Below, piece after piece: positions 27,871 through 37,866 of a stretch of DNA of 64,000 nt (position 1 is the stretch's first letter; each line of letters opens with the position of its first letter). The notes below the pieces were generated by a model that saw only the letters and a list, made by a program, of their open reading frames with translations, was not told where the DNA came from and did not search any database. The position numbers were made by a program, and so were the translations under genes. Source of the DNA: Roseateles hydrophilus (GTDB lineage: Bacteria; Pseudomonadota; Gammaproteobacteria; Burkholderiales; Burkholderiaceae_C); assembly GCF_026712245.1 (NCBI RefSeq), contig NZ_JAPPUY010000004.1:62001-126000 (forward strand), given 5' to 3'.

Positions 27871-28616
27871 ACGACGCCGCCTTGCATGTCGACCTGAACG
27901 CCGACCTCGGCGAAGGCGCCCCCGACGACGCCGAGCTGCTGGCCCTCGTCAGCTCCGCCAACATCGCCTGCGGCTGGCATGCCGGTGACGCACGGCTGAT
28001 GCAGCGCACCGTGGCCGCCGCGCTCGACCGCGGCGTGGCCATCGGCGCGCACCCCAGCTACCCCGACCGCGAGCACTTCGGCCGCCGCGAGATGGCACTC
28101 CGCCCCGACGACGTGCGCGCGGACGTGACCTACCAGATCGGCGCGCTCGCCGCGCTGGTGCGCGCGCAAGGCGGCGAACTGCACCACGTGAAGCCGCACG
28201 GGGCGCTGTACAACCAGGCCGCGCGCGACCCGGCGTTGGCCGATGCCATCGCCGCCGCCGTGCTGGATGTCGACCCGTCGCTGGCCCTCTACGGCCTGGC
28301 CGGCAGCGAGCTGCTGCGCGCCGCCGAGCGCGCCGGCCTGCGCGCCGTGGCCGAGGTGTTTGCCGACCGCGGCTACCGCGCCGATGGCAGCCTCGTGCCG
28401 CGCAGCCAGCCCGGCGCGCTGGTGGACGACGTGGACGAGGCCGTGGCCCGCACGCTGCGCATGGTGCGCGACGGCAGCGTGCAGGCCGTGACCGGTGAGA
28501 CCGTGCGGCTGCGCGCCGGCACCCTCTGCCTGCACGGCGACGGCCCGCATGCACTCGCCTTCGCGCGCGCCATCCATGCCGCGCTGACGGCGGCCGGCGT
28601 GCAGCTGCGGCCATGA
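27867..28616 (+). CDS. pxpA: 5-oxoprolinase subunit PxpA (LamB/YcsF family)
   Basis: 249 residues from a GTG start overlapping the pxpC stop. It opens [20 protein letters not shown] and continues with [47 protein letters not shown] and [11 protein letters not shown], the set of conserved His/Asp motifs of the family. It contributes the ring-opening activity with PxpBC. Confidence 0.97.
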   Translation: MNDAALHVDLNADLGEGAPDDAELLALVSSANIACGWHAGDARLMQRTVAAALDRGVAIGAHPSYPDREHFGRREMALRPDDVRADVTYQIGALAALVRAQGGELHHVKPHGALYNQAARDPALADAIAAAVLDVDPSLALYGLAGSELLRAAERAGLRAVAEVFADRGYRADGSLVPRSQPGALVDDVDEAVARTLRMVRDGSVQAVTGETVRLRAGTLCLHGDGPHALAFARAIHAALTAAGVQLRP

Positions 28617-29617
28617 GCGATCAGGACGACCTCTTCGGCACCGCACCCGACGCGCCAGAGACTGCCAGGCCGCGCACGCGCGGCGTGCAGCCCGCGCCGG
28701 TGCTGGCCGACGATGCCGCGCTCGCCGAGCGGCTGTCGCCGCAGGTCCACCTCGGCACATCGACCTGGAGCTACCCCGGCTGGCAGGGCCTGGTGTGGGC
28801 GGGCCGGCACAGCGAGTCGACGCTGTCGCGAAGCGGCCTGCCAGCCTATGCCGCGCACCCGCTGCTGCGCGCCGTGGGCATTGACCGGGGCTTCTACCGG
28901 CCGCTGGCGGCGTCGGAGTTCCAGCGCTACGCCGAGCAGGTGCCGGCGGGCTTTCGCTTCACCGTCAAGGCACCCAGCCTCGTCACCGATGCGCTGCTGC
29001 GCGACGAGGACGGCCGCGGCCAGCAACCCAACCCGCTGTTCCTGGACCCCGCCACCGCGCTGCAGACCTTCATCCAACCCGCCTACGAAGGCCTGGGCGC
29101 CACGCTGGGCGCGCTGGTCTTCCAGCTCAGCCCGCTGCCCGGCGCGCGGCTGGCGCACATGCACGAGCAGTTCGACCGGCTGCACGCCCTGCTGCGGGCC
29201 TGCCCGCGCCCGCCCACCGGCGTGCTGGCGGTGGAAGTGCGCGACGCCGCCTGGCTGACGCCGGACTTCGCCGCGCTGCTGCGCGACACCGGCGCGCGCT
29301 ACTGCGTGGGCCTGCATCCCAAGCTGCCTCCGCTGGCCGAGCAGCTGCCGCTGCTGCGCGCGCTGTGGCCCGGGCCGCTGGTGGTGCGCTGGAACCTGAA
29401 CCGCCTGCACGGCGCCTATGGCTACGAAGAGGCCGAGAAGAAGTACGGTGAATTCGCCGACATGCTGGACCCCGACCCCGAGACCCGCGCCGAACTCGCC
29501 CGCATCATCCGCGGCACGGCCGGCGCCGGGCAGGACTGCTTCGTCACCATCTCCAACAAGGCCGAAGGCTCGGCGCCACTCAGCGTGCGGGCGCTGGCGC
29601 AGGCGGTGGTGGCCTGA
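28613..29617 (+). CDS. DUF72-family (YecE-like) protein
   Basis: 334 residues with the DUF72 TIM-barrel features [59 protein letters not shown] and VVRWNLN. The C-terminal [17 protein letters not shown] is the usual conserved end (Asn-Lys-Ala-Glu). The family function is not known; Asp and Glu residues suggest metal or nucleic acid handling. It overlaps pxpA by four bases, so it is co-translated with the 5-oxoprolinase, for no obvious reason. Confidence 0.9.
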   Translation: MSDQDDLFGTAPDAPETARPRTRGVQPAPVLADDAALAERLSPQVHLGTSTWSYPGWQGLVWAGRHSESTLSRSGLPAYAAHPLLRAVGIDRGFYRPLAASEFQRYAEQVPAGFRFTVKAPSLVTDALLRDEDGRGQQPNPLFLDPATALQTFIQPAYEGLGATLGALVFQLSPLPGARLAHMHEQFDRLHALLRACPRPPTGVLAVEVRDAAWLTPDFAALLRDTGARYCVGLHPKLPPLAEQLPLLRALWPGPLVVRWNLNRLHGAYGYEEAEKKYGEFADMLDPDPETRAELARIIRGTAGAGQDCFVTISNKAEGSAPLSVRALAQAVVA

Positions 29618-29708
29618 GTGACAGCCATGCGGTGCCGCCCGCCGGCTGACGCCGTGCAGCCGAACGCGAGCCCTGCAGGCAACGATCCAGCAGCCGCTGC
29701 GCGAGCGA

Positions 29709-31064
29709 CTACCCGGTGCGGCGCGCCAGCAGTCGCTTGCGCACGGCGTTGATGTTGTTGCGCAGCGCGTAGAGCTCATCCGCGTACGACAGCGGCACCG
29801 CGATGCGGTGCGTGACGCGGTCCAGCTCGTCGAGCTCGTCGAGCAAGGCCTCGCGATCACCTTCACCCGCCTCAAGCCGAGCCTCGACCTCGCGCAGCCG
29901 CGCGTACCAGCGGAACACGCGCGACCGCACGCGGAAGGTGTAGAGCGGCGGCACCACGCGCGACAGCGGCAGCATCAGCACCAGCAGGCCGCCCACCACC
30001 AGCCACATGCGCTCCAGCAGGTTGCCCGCCCAGAACGGCAGATAGCGCGCCCAGCCGGGCGGCGTGCCGTTGATGGCGCGGTCGCCCTCGGCGCTGACCG
30101 GCAGCTCGCTGGTGCGGGTGTTGGGGAAGTCGCGCGCGCCGTTGAACCAGCCAGCCTCGCCGTGCTGGCCCAGCGCCGCCTGCGCGAACAGCTGGCGCAG
30201 CGCAGGGTGCGTCTGCTCGCGCGCGAGCAGCGCCGTGGTGGTGGCCAGCAGCGGCACATCCCGCGGCGGCAGATCGGCGGCCAGGTCCACCACGCCGCGC
30301 GGCAGGCTCACGGTCGACAGGAAGGGCAAGTGGCGCGAGTAGGCCTCGCTCTGCTCAAAGGGCATCAGCGCGATGGCGGGGTCGCGCAGCAGCGCCCGGA
30401 TCACACCGGCCTGGGGCGCGGAGATGAGCACGGCCGCATCGACCCGGCCCTCGCGCAGGGCCGCGCCGGCGGCGTCGGGCGCGAGGTTGGACAGCCGCAG
30501 GTCGGTGGATTGCAGCTGGTTCAGCGCGAGCAGCTTCTCGACGATCTGCGGCACGCCGCTGCCGTCCTGGTCGACATTCACCCGAAGACCGCGCAGCTGG
30601 GTCAGGCGCTGCAATTCGCCGCCGGGCTGGCGGCGCGCGATGGCGAGGTCACGGCGGTAGAAGACCCAGAGCGGCTCGTAGAACAGGCTGCCCAACGAGA
30701 CGATGCCGGCCTCGGTGTCGGCCACGGGGTCTGCCATGCCGCCGCGCACGAAGCCCACATCGGCCGTGCCGGCGCGCAGATGGGCCAGGTCGTCGAGCGC
30801 GCCTTCGCTGGCCAGCAGCGCCACCTGGATGCCCTCACGTGCCAGCAGCCGGGCATACCCCTCGCCGAACGTCGCGTAGGCGCTGCCGGCCGGGCCGGTG
30901 GCCAGGCGCACCTGGCGCGGGGGCTGCGGGTCCAGCCACACGTAGGCCGCCACCAGCAGGCCGCCGCCGAGCAGCAGCACGGGGCCCATCGAGACCACCA
31001 TGTCGCGCACGGTCTGCAGCAGCAGGCGCAGGCTGCGGGCGGCGGGGCGTGGCGACATGGGCAT
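29709..31064 (-). CDS. Membrane-anchored TAXI-type (TRAP-like) solute-binding protein
   Basis: About 450 residues. A basic N-terminus and one membrane helix (VSMGPVLLLGGGLLVAAYVWL) are followed by a TAXI/NMT1-like binding domain at about residues 50-320, with RLATGPAGSAYATFGEGYA and LRGLRVNVDQDGSGVPQIVEKLL. A second membrane helix (MWLVVGGLLVLMLPLSRVV) precedes a charged cytoplasmic coiled coil of about 90 residues (LREVEARLEAGEGDREALLDEL). The two-anchor architecture fits a sensor or transport accessory rather than a free binding protein. The start is uncertain (31064, 31058 or 31097). Confidence 0.8.
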   Translation of the reverse strand: MPMSPRPAARSLRLLLQTVRDMVVSMGPVLLLGGGLLVAAYVWLDPQPPRQVRLATGPAGSAYATFGEGYARLLAREGIQVALLASEGALDDLAHLRAGTADVGFVRGGMADPVADTEAGIVSLGSLFYEPLWVFYRRDLAIARRQPGGELQRLTQLRGLRVNVDQDGSGVPQIVEKLLALNQLQSTDLRLSNLAPDAAGAALREGRVDAAVLISAPQAGVIRALLRDPAIALMPFEQSEAYSRHLPFLSTVSLPRGVVDLAADLPPRDVPLLATTTALLAREQTHPALRQLFAQAALGQHGEAGWFNGARDFPNTRTSELPVSAEGDRAINGTPPGWARYLPFWAGNLLERMWLVVGGLLVLMLPLSRVVPPLYTFRVRSRVFRWYARLREVEARLEAGEGDREALLDELDELDRVTHRIAVPLSYADELYALRNNINAVRKRLLARRTG

Positions 31065-31199
31065 CACGGCGCCCGGTTCAACGCGCGCGGGGCGCACGCG
31101 TCAGCGGCGATCGAACGGATGACCATGACCGTGCGCCCGGGGCGTCGCCTCGGCAGCGTCATTGCCGGCTCGCACGGCACGCGCCGGCAGCACGGCGAA

Positions 31200-32807
31200 T
31201 CACTCCCACTCGATGGTGGCGGGCGGCTTGCTGCTGACGTCGTAGGTCACGCGGTTGATGCCACGCACCTCGTTGATGATGCGGCCCGACGTGCGCTTGA
31301 GCATCGCGTAGGGCAGCTCGGCCCAGTCGGCCGTCATGAAGTCGCTGGTCTGCACCGCGCGCAGCGCGACGACGTAGTCGTAGGTGCGGCCGTCGCCCAT
31401 GACGCCCACGCTCTTGACCGGCAGGAACACGGCGAAGGCCTGGGAGGTCAGGTCGTACCAGCTCTTGCCGGTGGCGGGGTCGATGGTGTTGCGCAGCTCT
31501 TCGATGAAGATCGCGTCGGCCCGGCGCAGCAGGTCGGCGTATTGCTGCTTGACCTCGCCGAGGATGCGCACGCCCAGGCCCGGGCCCGGGAACGGGTGGC
31601 GGTAGACCATCTCGGCCGGCAGGCCCAGCGCCACGCCCAGCGCGCGCACTTCGTCCTTGAACAGCTCGCGCAGCGGCTCCAGCAGCTTCAGGCCCAGTTG
31701 CTCCGGCAGGCCGCCCACGTTGTGGTGGCTCTTGATGGTGGTGGCCTTCTTGGTCTTGGTACCACCGCTCTCCACCACGTCAGGGTAGATGGTGCCCTGG
31801 GCCAGGAAGGTCGCGCCCTTGTGGCCGCCATCGCCCGCCTTGAGCTTGGCAGCTTCGGCCTTGAAGACGTCGACGAACAGGCGGCCGATGATCTTGCGCT
31901 TCTGCTCGGGATCGGTCACACCGGCCAGCTCGCCCAGGAAGAGCTCGCTCGCGTCCACGCGGATGACCTTGGCGTGCAGCTTGCCGGCGAACATGTCCAT
32001 GACCATGTCGCCCTCGTTCAGGCGCAGCAGGCCGTGGTCCACGAACACGCAGGTCAGCTGGTCGCCGATGGCGCGGTGGATCAGCGCCGCCGCCACCGAC
32101 GAATCCACGCCGCCCGACAGGCCCAGGATGACTTCCTCGTCGCCCACCTGGGCGCGGATCTTCTCGACCGCCTCGGCGATGTAGTCGCCCATGATCCAGT
32201 CGCCCTTGCAGCCGGCGATGTCACGCACGAAGCGGGTCAGCATCGCCTGCCCCTGCACGGTGTGGGTCACCTCGGGGTGGAACTGCACGGCGTAGAAGCC
32301 GCGGGCTTCGTCGGCCATGCCGGCGATGGGGCAGCTGGGCGTGGAGGCCATCAGCTTGAAGCCTGGCGGCAGCGCCGTGACCTTGTCGCCATGGCTCATC
32401 CAGACCTTGAGCATGCCGTGGCCCTCGGCGGTGGTGAAGTCGGCGATGTCCTTCAGCAGCGCGGTGTGGCCGTGGGCGCGCACCTCGGCGTAACCGAACT
32501 CGCGCGTGTCGCTCCAGCTCACCTCGCCGCCCAGCTGCACGGCCATGGTCTGCATGCCGTAGCAGATGCCCAGCACGGGCACGCCGGCATCCCACACGGC
32601 CTGCGGCGCGCGCAGTTCGTGGTCTTCGTAGGTGGACGCGTGGCTGCCGCTGAGGATGATGGCCTTGGGCGCGAACGACTTGATGAAGTCGTCGGACACG
32701 TCGTTGGGGTGGATCTCGCAGTACACGGCTGCTTCGCGCACGCGACGCGCGATGAGCTGGGTGACCTGGGAACCGAAGTCGAGGATGAGGACCTTGTCGT
32801 GTTGCAT
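31200..32807 (-). CDS. guaA: GMP synthase (glutamine-hydrolysing) GuaA
   Basis: Converts XMP to GMP with glutamine. The glutaminase domain has the nucleophile Cys82 (GICYGMQ) and the His/Glu pair in QFHPEVTHT. The synthetase domain has the PP-loop [11 protein letters not shown] and the C-terminal dimerisation domain ending [18 protein letters not shown]. The start at 32807 ([14 protein letters not shown]) gives 535 residues, as expected. The MFS gene stops ten bases upstream, so both are probably on one transcript. Confidence 0.98.
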   Translation of the reverse strand: MQHDKVLILDFGSQVTQLIARRVREAAVYCEIHPNDVSDDFIKSFAPKAIILSGSHASTYEDHELRAPQAVWDAGVPVLGICYGMQTMAVQLGGEVSWSDTREFGYAEVRAHGHTALLKDIADFTTAEGHGMLKVWMSHGDKVTALPPGFKLMASTPSCPIAGMADEARGFYAVQFHPEVTHTVQGQAMLTRFVRDIAGCKGDWIMGDYIAEAVEKIRAQVGDEEVILGLSGGVDSSVAAALIHRAIGDQLTCVFVDHGLLRLNEGDMVMDMFAGKLHAKVIRVDASELFLGELAGVTDPEQKRKIIGRLFVDVFKAEAAKLKAGDGGHKGATFLAQGTIYPDVVESGGTKTKKATTIKSHHNVGGLPEQLGLKLLEPLRELFKDEVRALGVALGLPAEMVYRHPFPGPGLGVRILGEVKQQYADLLRRADAIFIEELRNTIDPATGKSWYDLTSQAFAVFLPVKSVGVMGDGRTYDYVVALRAVQTSDFMTADWAELPYAMLKRTSGRIINEVRGINRVTYDVSSKPPATIEWE

Positions 32808-32817
32808 GGCGCGTCTT

Positions 32818-34047
32818 TCAGGCGGGCTGCGGTGCCGGTTGGCTGCGGAAGAAACGGAGGGTGACGAGCAGCGCCGCCGCTTGCAGCGCGGCGCAGGCAT
32901 AGAAGGGCAGGCCCATCAGCAGGTCGTCCTGGCCCCGGTGCGAGACCAGGCCCAGCAGACTGAGGCCCAGCAGCGGCGCGACGACGGCCATCAGGCTGTT
33001 CAGCGAGGACACGGCGCCCATGGCCTGGCCCTGCCGGTCGGCCGGCGCGGCGTTGGAGATGATGCTCTGCAGCGCCGAGTTCGCCACGCCGCCCAGCAGG
33101 TTCATGCCGATGATGGCGTAAATCCACGCGGCCTCGGTGGCCAGGCCGAAGCCCAGGTAGGCGAGTGAGGCCGAGCTCATGCCGATCATCGCGACGCGCT
33201 GCGCGCCGAAGCGCGCCAACAGCGGCCGCAGCAGCACACCCTGGCTGAGCACCGACACGATGCCCACCAGCAGCAGCGAGCGGCCGACGTCCGCCGGCCC
33301 CCAGCCGAAGCGGAACTTCGTGTACAGCACCCAGACCATGTGCAGCATGAACTGCGCCAGCGACGACAGCGCGATCACCGACACCAGCGGCCCCACGCCC
33401 CGCAGCGCAGCCAGCCCGCGCAAGGCCGTCACGGGATTGGCCTTCTTCCAGTTGAAGGGGCTGCGGCGGTCCAGCGGCAAGGACTCCGGCAGCACGAAGA
33501 AGCCGTAGCACCAGTTCACCAGCGCCAGGCTGCCCGCCAGCAGGAAGGGCCAGCGCACGTCATGGTCGCCCAGCCAGCCGCCCAGCGCCGGGCCGAGGAT
33601 GAAGCCGATGCCGAACATCGCGCCCAGCTGGCCGAAGCGGCGGGCGCGGTCCTCGGGCGCGGTGATGTCGGCCACGTAGGCATTGGCGACGGCGATGTTG
33701 GCCTGCATGGCGCCGGAGAACAGGCGCACCGCCACCAGCATCCACAGCGCCGTGGCCATGGCGGTGACGAAGAAACTCAGCGCCAGCCCGGCAAAGCCGA
33801 TCAGCAACACCGGTCGGCGGCCGAAACGGTCGGACAGCGCCCCCAGCACCGGCGAGCCCAGGAAGTTGGCCACGCCAAACGCCATCGTCACCAGCAGATA
33901 GGCCGAGGTCTGGGCGTCGTTGCCGTCCGTGAACGTCCCGACGATGTGCGGCAGCACCGGCACCATCAGGCCGATGGAGATCATGTCGATCAGCACGGCC
34001 ACCATGATGAAACCCATGGCCGGGGTGCGTTGCGGGGAGGAACTCAT
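32818..34047 (-). CDS. MFS transporter, TetA-like drug:proton antiporter family
   Basis: 409 residues with about 12 membrane helices. Motif A between helices 2 and 3 is [14 protein letters not shown]. The second half shows the degenerate counterpart [18 protein letters not shown]. The motif-C-like [17 protein letters not shown] in helix 5 is typical of drug efflux members, and the overall sequence resembles TetA. Substrate cannot be read from sequence; synteny alone does not imply tetracycline resistance. It is placed between guaB and guaA, which makes a nucleobase or analogue substrate conceivable. Confidence 0.85.
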   Translation of the reverse strand: MSSSPQRTPAMGFIMVAVLIDMISIGLMVPVLPHIVGTFTDGNDAQTSAYLLVTMAFGVANFLGSPVLGALSDRFGRRPVLLIGFAGLALSFFVTAMATALWMLVAVRLFSGAMQANIAVANAYVADITAPEDRARRFGQLGAMFGIGFILGPALGGWLGDHDVRWPFLLAGSLALVNWCYGFFVLPESLPLDRRSPFNWKKANPVTALRGLAALRGVGPLVSVIALSSLAQFMLHMVWVLYTKFRFGWGPADVGRSLLLVGIVSVLSQGVLLRPLLARFGAQRVAMIGMSSASLAYLGFGLATEAAWIYAIIGMNLLGGVANSALQSIISNAAPADRQGQAMGAVSSLNSLMAVVAPLLGLSLLGLVSHRGQDDLLMGLPFYACAALQAAALLVTLRFFRSQPAPQPA

Positions 34048-34054
34048 CGCTTGG

Positions 34055-34091
34055 CGGAAAAGAGAAACGGGGCGAACTGGCGTCGCCCCGT
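34055..34091 (-). terminator. Rho-independent terminator after guaB
   Basis: Stem ACGGGGCGA / TCGCCCCGT with a 7-base loop; on the minus strand it is followed by TTTCTCTTTT. It separates guaB from the MFS-guaA unit. Confidence 0.85.
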
Positions 34092-34107
34092 TGTCATCGC
34101 ACGCAGC

Positions 34108-35577
34108 TCACTCGCTGCGGTAGTTGGGTGCTTCCTTCGTGATCTGCACGTCGTGCACATGGCTTTCGCGCATGCCGGCGGTCGTGATCTCGACAAACTC
34201 GGCCTTGCTCTGCATCTCGGCGATGGTGGCGCAGCCGCAGTAGTGCATGGAGGCCTTCAGGCCGCCGGCCATCTGGAAGATGACCTGCACGACCGAGCCC
34301 TTGTACGGCACCTGGCCTTCAATGCCCTCGGGCACCAGCTTGGACGTGTTCGGGTTGTTGGCCGACGTGTCCTGGAAGTAGCGGTCCGCACTGCCCTTGG
34401 CCATGGCGCCCATGGAGCCCATGCCGCGGTAGCTCTTGAACGTGCGGCCCTGGTACAGGATGGTCTCGCCCGGGGCTTCCTCGGTGCCGGCGAAGGCGCC
34501 GCCCATCATGATGCAGTCGGCACCCGCGGCGATGGCCTTGGCCACGTCGCCGGAGTAGCGGATGCCGCCGTCGGCGATGACCGGCACGCCGGTGCCGCGC
34601 AGCGCGGTGGCGACGTTGTCGACCGCGGTGATCTGCGGCACGCCCACGCCCGCGACGATGCGCGTCGTGCAGATGGAGCCGGGGCCGATGCCGACCTTGA
34701 CGCCGTCAGCGCCGGCTTCCACCAGCGCCAGGGCCGCCGCACCGGTGGCGATGTTGCCGCCGATGACGTCCACCCCCGGGTAGTTGCGCTTCACCCAGCG
34801 CACGCGCTCCAGCACGCCGGCGCTGTGGCCGTGGGCGGTGTCCACGATGATGGCGTCCACGCCGGCCTTGACCAGCAACTCCACGCGCTGCTCGGTGTCG
34901 TCACCGAAGCCCACGGCCGCACCCACGCGCAGGCCACCATGGGCATCGCGGGCAGCGTTGGGGAAGCTGGTCTGCTTGGTGATGTCCTTCACCGTCATCA
35001 GGCCGCGAAGCTCGAAATCGTCGTTGATGACGACGACGCGCTCCAGCTTGTGCGTGTGCATCAGCGCCTTGGCCTCGTCCAGCGACGCGCCTTCCTTGAC
35101 GGTGATGAGCTTCTCGGCCGGCGTCATGATCTCGCGGACCTTGGCGTCCATGCGCGTCTCGAAGCGCAGGTCACGGCCGGTGACGATGCCGACGACCTTC
35201 TTGCCCTGCACCACCGGGAAGCCCGAGAAGCCGTGCAGGCGGGTCAGCTCCACCACCTCGCGCACGGAGGCGTCCGGGCCGATGGTCAGCGGCTCGCGGA
35301 CAACGCCGCTTTCGTAGCGCTTCACGCGGGCCACCTCACGCGCCTGCGCCTCGGCCGACAGGTTCTTGTGCACGATGCCGATGCCACCCTCCTGCGCGAT
35401 GGCAATCGCCAGGCGCGCCTCGGTCACGGTGTCCATCGCGGCGGACACGAGCGGCAGGTTCAGGGGGATGTTGCGCGACAGACGGGTCGCAAGGCTGGTG
35501 TCGCGGGGCAACACCTGAGAGAACGCCGGCACCAACAACACATCGTCGAAGGTGAGCGCTTTGCCGAGAAGGCGCAT
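34108..35577 (-). CDS. guaB: IMP dehydrogenase GuaB
   Basis: Rate-limiting NAD-dependent oxidation of IMP to XMP. The start at 35577 ([20 protein letters not shown]) follows AGGAG and gives 489 residues. The Bateman (CBS pair) module lies at about residues 95-200 ([38 protein letters not shown]). The catalytic Cys is in [17 protein letters not shown], and the flap region near [19 protein letters not shown] is present. A long structured leader precedes it. Confidence 0.98.
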   Translation of the reverse strand: MRLLGKALTFDDVLLVPAFSQVLPRDTSLATRLSRNIPLNLPLVSAAMDTVTEARLAIAIAQEGGIGIVHKNLSAEAQAREVARVKRYESGVVREPLTIGPDASVREVVELTRLHGFSGFPVVQGKKVVGIVTGRDLRFETRMDAKVREIMTPAEKLITVKEGASLDEAKALMHTHKLERVVVINDDFELRGLMTVKDITKQTSFPNAARDAHGGLRVGAAVGFGDDTEQRVELLVKAGVDAIIVDTAHGHSAGVLERVRWVKRNYPGVDVIGGNIATGAAALALVEAGADGVKVGIGPGSICTTRIVAGVGVPQITAVDNVATALRGTGVPVIADGGIRYSGDVAKAIAAGADCIMMGGAFAGTEEAPGETILYQGRTFKSYRGMGSMGAMAKGSADRYFQDTSANNPNTSKLVPEGIEGQVPYKGSVVQVIFQMAGGLKASMHYCGCATIAEMQSKAEFVEITTAGMRESHVHDVQITKEAPNYRSE

Positions 35578-35709
35578 GTGCAAAGCTCCTGAGGAGGGTG
35601 GGAACGGGCCGCTGCCGGGCCGTTCCTCCCAAAGAACCGGGCTTGCGACTTTCGTCGCGCCCGGCTCAAGCACAGCCAGGTGTGCGGGTTCGGGGAGCAC
35701 TGGATTGTA
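35578..35709 (-). promoter_or_regulatory. guaB promoter -10 and structured 5' leader
   Basis: On the minus strand TACAAT (35709..35704) is a good -10 with no clear -35. The leader of about 115 bases contains two hairpins. The first has an inner stem GCGAC/GTCGC closed by a GAAA tetraloop (35645-35658) and an outer stem of about 7 pairs (35636-35642 with 35659-35665). The second is GGAACGG/CCGTTCC (35601-35607 with 35620-35626). The ribosome site AGGAG follows. It does not match the purine riboswitch fold. Confidence 0.5.
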
Positions 35710-35745
35710 TCAGCGCCCTCGCCGCGGCGCCGGGGCGTGGGCCAC

Positions 35746-36639
35746 TCAGGTCGGCTCGGCCGCCGCCACCATGCGCCGCACCAGCGGATGCACCACGCGC
35801 CGCTCGGTACTGATGCCGTAGAAGTGCTCCACCACGCCCTCCAGCGCATCGATGCGCTGCACACCGTACTGCGCCAGCAGTTGCTGGTGCACGAGCTCGG
35901 CAGCCGGGAACACGCCCATGCCGCCTGCGCCGAAGATCTTCAGCAGCGCCGAGTCCTCGAACTCGCCGCACACCTGGGGCGTGAGCGCGTGCTGCGAAAA
36001 CCAGCGGTCGATGTGCGGGCGCACCGAGGCGTGGGCTGAGGGCAGCAGCACCGGCACATCGGCCAGGCCCTGCGGGAAGCGCTTCTTCGCCCGCGCAGCC
36101 AGCTCCGGCGTGCCGTACCAGGCCAGCTGGGACGAGCCCATCGCATGGCTGAACACCTTGAGCCCCGCATGCGGCGGCGCCGGCCGGTCGGCCAGCAGCA
36201 GGTCCAGCCGGTGCACGGCCAGGTTGCCGAGCAGGTCGTCGAAACCCTGCTCGTGGCACACGAGGCGCAGGCCCGGCGTGTCCAGCACTGGCTGCACGAG
36301 ATGGCGCACCACCAGCTTGGGCAGTGTGTCGCTGATGCCCAGCGCCAGCCGCACCGTGGGCGCTGCGGCCACGCCGGCGCGCAGCAGCCCGGGCAGGGCC
36401 TCGCCGGCCTCGAAGATCACCTCGGCCTGCTGCAGCGCGCGCTGGCCCGCCTCCGTCAGCGCCACGCCACGGCCCGCCGGGCGCAGCAGCTGCACGCCCA
36501 GCGAGCGCTCCAGCTCGCGCACCTGCGCGCTGACCGTCTGCACCGCCATGTCCAGCCGCGCAGCGGCCCGCGACATGCCGCCCTCTTTGGCCACGACCCA
36601 GAAGTAGTACAGGTGCCGGTAATTGAAGTGCTGGGACAT
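35746..36639 (-). CDS. LysR-type regulator, NhaR-like
   Basis: 297 residues. The N-terminal winged helix-turn-helix contains NYRHLYYFWVVAKEGGMSRAAARL and VSAQVRELERSLGVQLL, the NhaR subgroup signature (FNYRHLYYFWVVA). The effector domain follows (VRLALGISDTLPKLVVRHL, GVVEHFYGISTERRVVHPLV). E. coli NhaR responds to sodium. Here it is divergent from a TerC-family gene across a 120-base gap, so it probably regulates that gene. Confidence 0.9.
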   Translation of the reverse strand: MSQHFNYRHLYYFWVVAKEGGMSRAAARLDMAVQTVSAQVRELERSLGVQLLRPAGRGVALTEAGQRALQQAEVIFEAGEALPGLLRAGVAAAPTVRLALGISDTLPKLVVRHLVQPVLDTPGLRLVCHEQGFDDLLGNLAVHRLDLLLADRPAPPHAGLKVFSHAMGSSQLAWYGTPELAARAKKRFPQGLADVPVLLPSAHASVRPHIDRWFSQHALTPQVCGEFEDSALLKIFGAGGMGVFPAAELVHQQLLAQYGVQRIDALEGVVEHFYGISTERRVVHPLVRRMVAAAEPT

Positions 36640-36759
36640 ATTCCTGTTTTACGGGAAATTCATTGCGAGAGTGTCTGCTTTTTTAGATGAATTTGCCGCC
36701 CTATCGTGCAGTCCTCCGTTGCCAAGTGGCGACCCCAACACCTTCACTTCGAGAACACC

Positions 36760-37749
36760 GTGGACACCTTGCTCGCGCTGCTGCACACCCCCTGGCTGGA
36801 CAAGCCCCTCTGGGCGTGGCTGGCCTTCATGACCGTTGTGGTCGTTCTGCTGGCGCTGGACCTCGGCGTGCTGCACAAGGACGAGCGCGAGATCGGCGTG
36901 CGCGAGAGCCTGCTGCTGTCGGCCGGCTACATCAGCATCGCGCTGCTGTTCGGCGCGTGGGTGTGGTGGTACATGGGCTCGCAGTCGGGCATCGAGTACT
37001 ACACCGGCTTCCTGATCGAGAAGTCGCTGTCGATGGACAACGTGTTCGTCATCGCGATGATCTTCGGCTTCCTGGGCATCCCGCGGGCCTACCAGCATCG
37101 CGTGCTGTTCTGGGGCATCCTGGGCGTCATCGTCATGCGCGCCGGCCTGATCGGCGTGGGCGCGGCGCTGGTGCAGAACTTCAGCTGGGTGCTGTACGTG
37201 TTCGGCGCCTTCCTCGTAATCACCGGCATCAAGATGTGGCGCGCCGCAGAGGAAACGCCCGACATGGCCAGCAACCCGGTGCTGCGCTTCCTGCGCCGCC
37301 ACCTGCGCGTGACGGACGAGCTGCACGGCAAGGCCTTCTTCGTGAGCAAGCCCGACGCCAGCGGCCGCATGGTGCGCTACGCCACACCGCTGTTCCTGGC
37401 GCTGGCCATGGTGGAGATCGTGGACCTCGTGTTCGCTGTGGACTCCGTGCCTGCCATCTTCGCGATCACGAGCGACCCGTTCATCGTCTACACGAGCAAC
37501 ATCTTCGCCATCCTGGGCCTGCGCGCGCTGTACTTCGCGCTGGCCGCGATGATCCACCGCTTCCACTACCTGAAGTACGCACTGGCCCTGGTGCTGGTGT
37601 TCATCGGCACCAAGATCTTCCTGGTCAACTTCATCGGCAAGTTCCCGCCGGCCCTGTCGCTGGGCGTCACCTTCGGCCTGATCGCCGGCGGTGTGCTGGT
37701 GTCCCTGTGGAAGACGCGTGACACATCGATGACCGAACGCACCGCCTGA
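36760..37749 (+). CDS. TerC/Alx-family integral membrane protein
   Basis: A 329-residue protein with about nine membrane helices. Family signatures are SLSMDNVFVIAMIFGF and VDLVFAVDSVPAIFAITSDPFIVYTSN, with acidic residues inside membrane helices; these are thought to bind Mn2+ or other cations. Alx-type members export manganese. The start is probably the GTG at 36760 (VDTLLALLHTP); an ATG at 36706 adds a hydrophilic stretch not typical of the family. No yybP-ykoY riboswitch was recognisable upstream. A terminator follows. Confidence 0.9.
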   Translation: MDTLLALLHTPWLDKPLWAWLAFMTVVVVLLALDLGVLHKDEREIGVRESLLLSAGYISIALLFGAWVWWYMGSQSGIEYYTGFLIEKSLSMDNVFVIAMIFGFLGIPRAYQHRVLFWGILGVIVMRAGLIGVGAALVQNFSWVLYVFGAFLVITGIKMWRAAEETPDMASNPVLRFLRRHLRVTDELHGKAFFVSKPDASGRMVRYATPLFLALAMVEIVDLVFAVDSVPAIFAITSDPFIVYTSNIFAILGLRALYFALAAMIHRFHYLKYALALVLVFIGTKIFLVNFIGKFPPALSLGVTFGLIAGGVLVSLWKTRDTSMTERTA

Positions 37750-37756
37750 TCGGTGC

Positions 37757-37792
37757 GCGGGCCGCCCAGGCGCTGCCGGGCGGCCCGCTTTC
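37757..37792 (+). terminator. Terminator after the TerC gene
   Basis: Perfect 11-base stem GCGGGCCGCCC / GGGCGGCCCGC with a 10-base loop, followed by TTTCTT. Confidence 0.85.
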
Positions 37793-37866
37793 TTGACCCA
37801 GCGCAAGGCCGGCGGCCGAGCCCCTGCCTACGCTGGCTGCTCCGAGCCTGACCGCAGGAGCCGCCC

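Noticed and set aside
29808-32864. Plus-strand open frame of 1018 codons opposite guaA and the TAXI-type gene
   Set aside because: Antisense shadow of two well-supported genes; no recognisable domain.
35578-35700. Purine riboswitch in the guaB leader
   Set aside because: No match to the conserved three-way-junction core; only two simple hairpins are visible.
36640-36759. yybP-ykoY (manganese) riboswitch upstream of the TerC gene
   Set aside because: Expected for many Alx/TerC genes, but the 120-base gap shows neither its conserved core segments nor a suitable hairpin pair.
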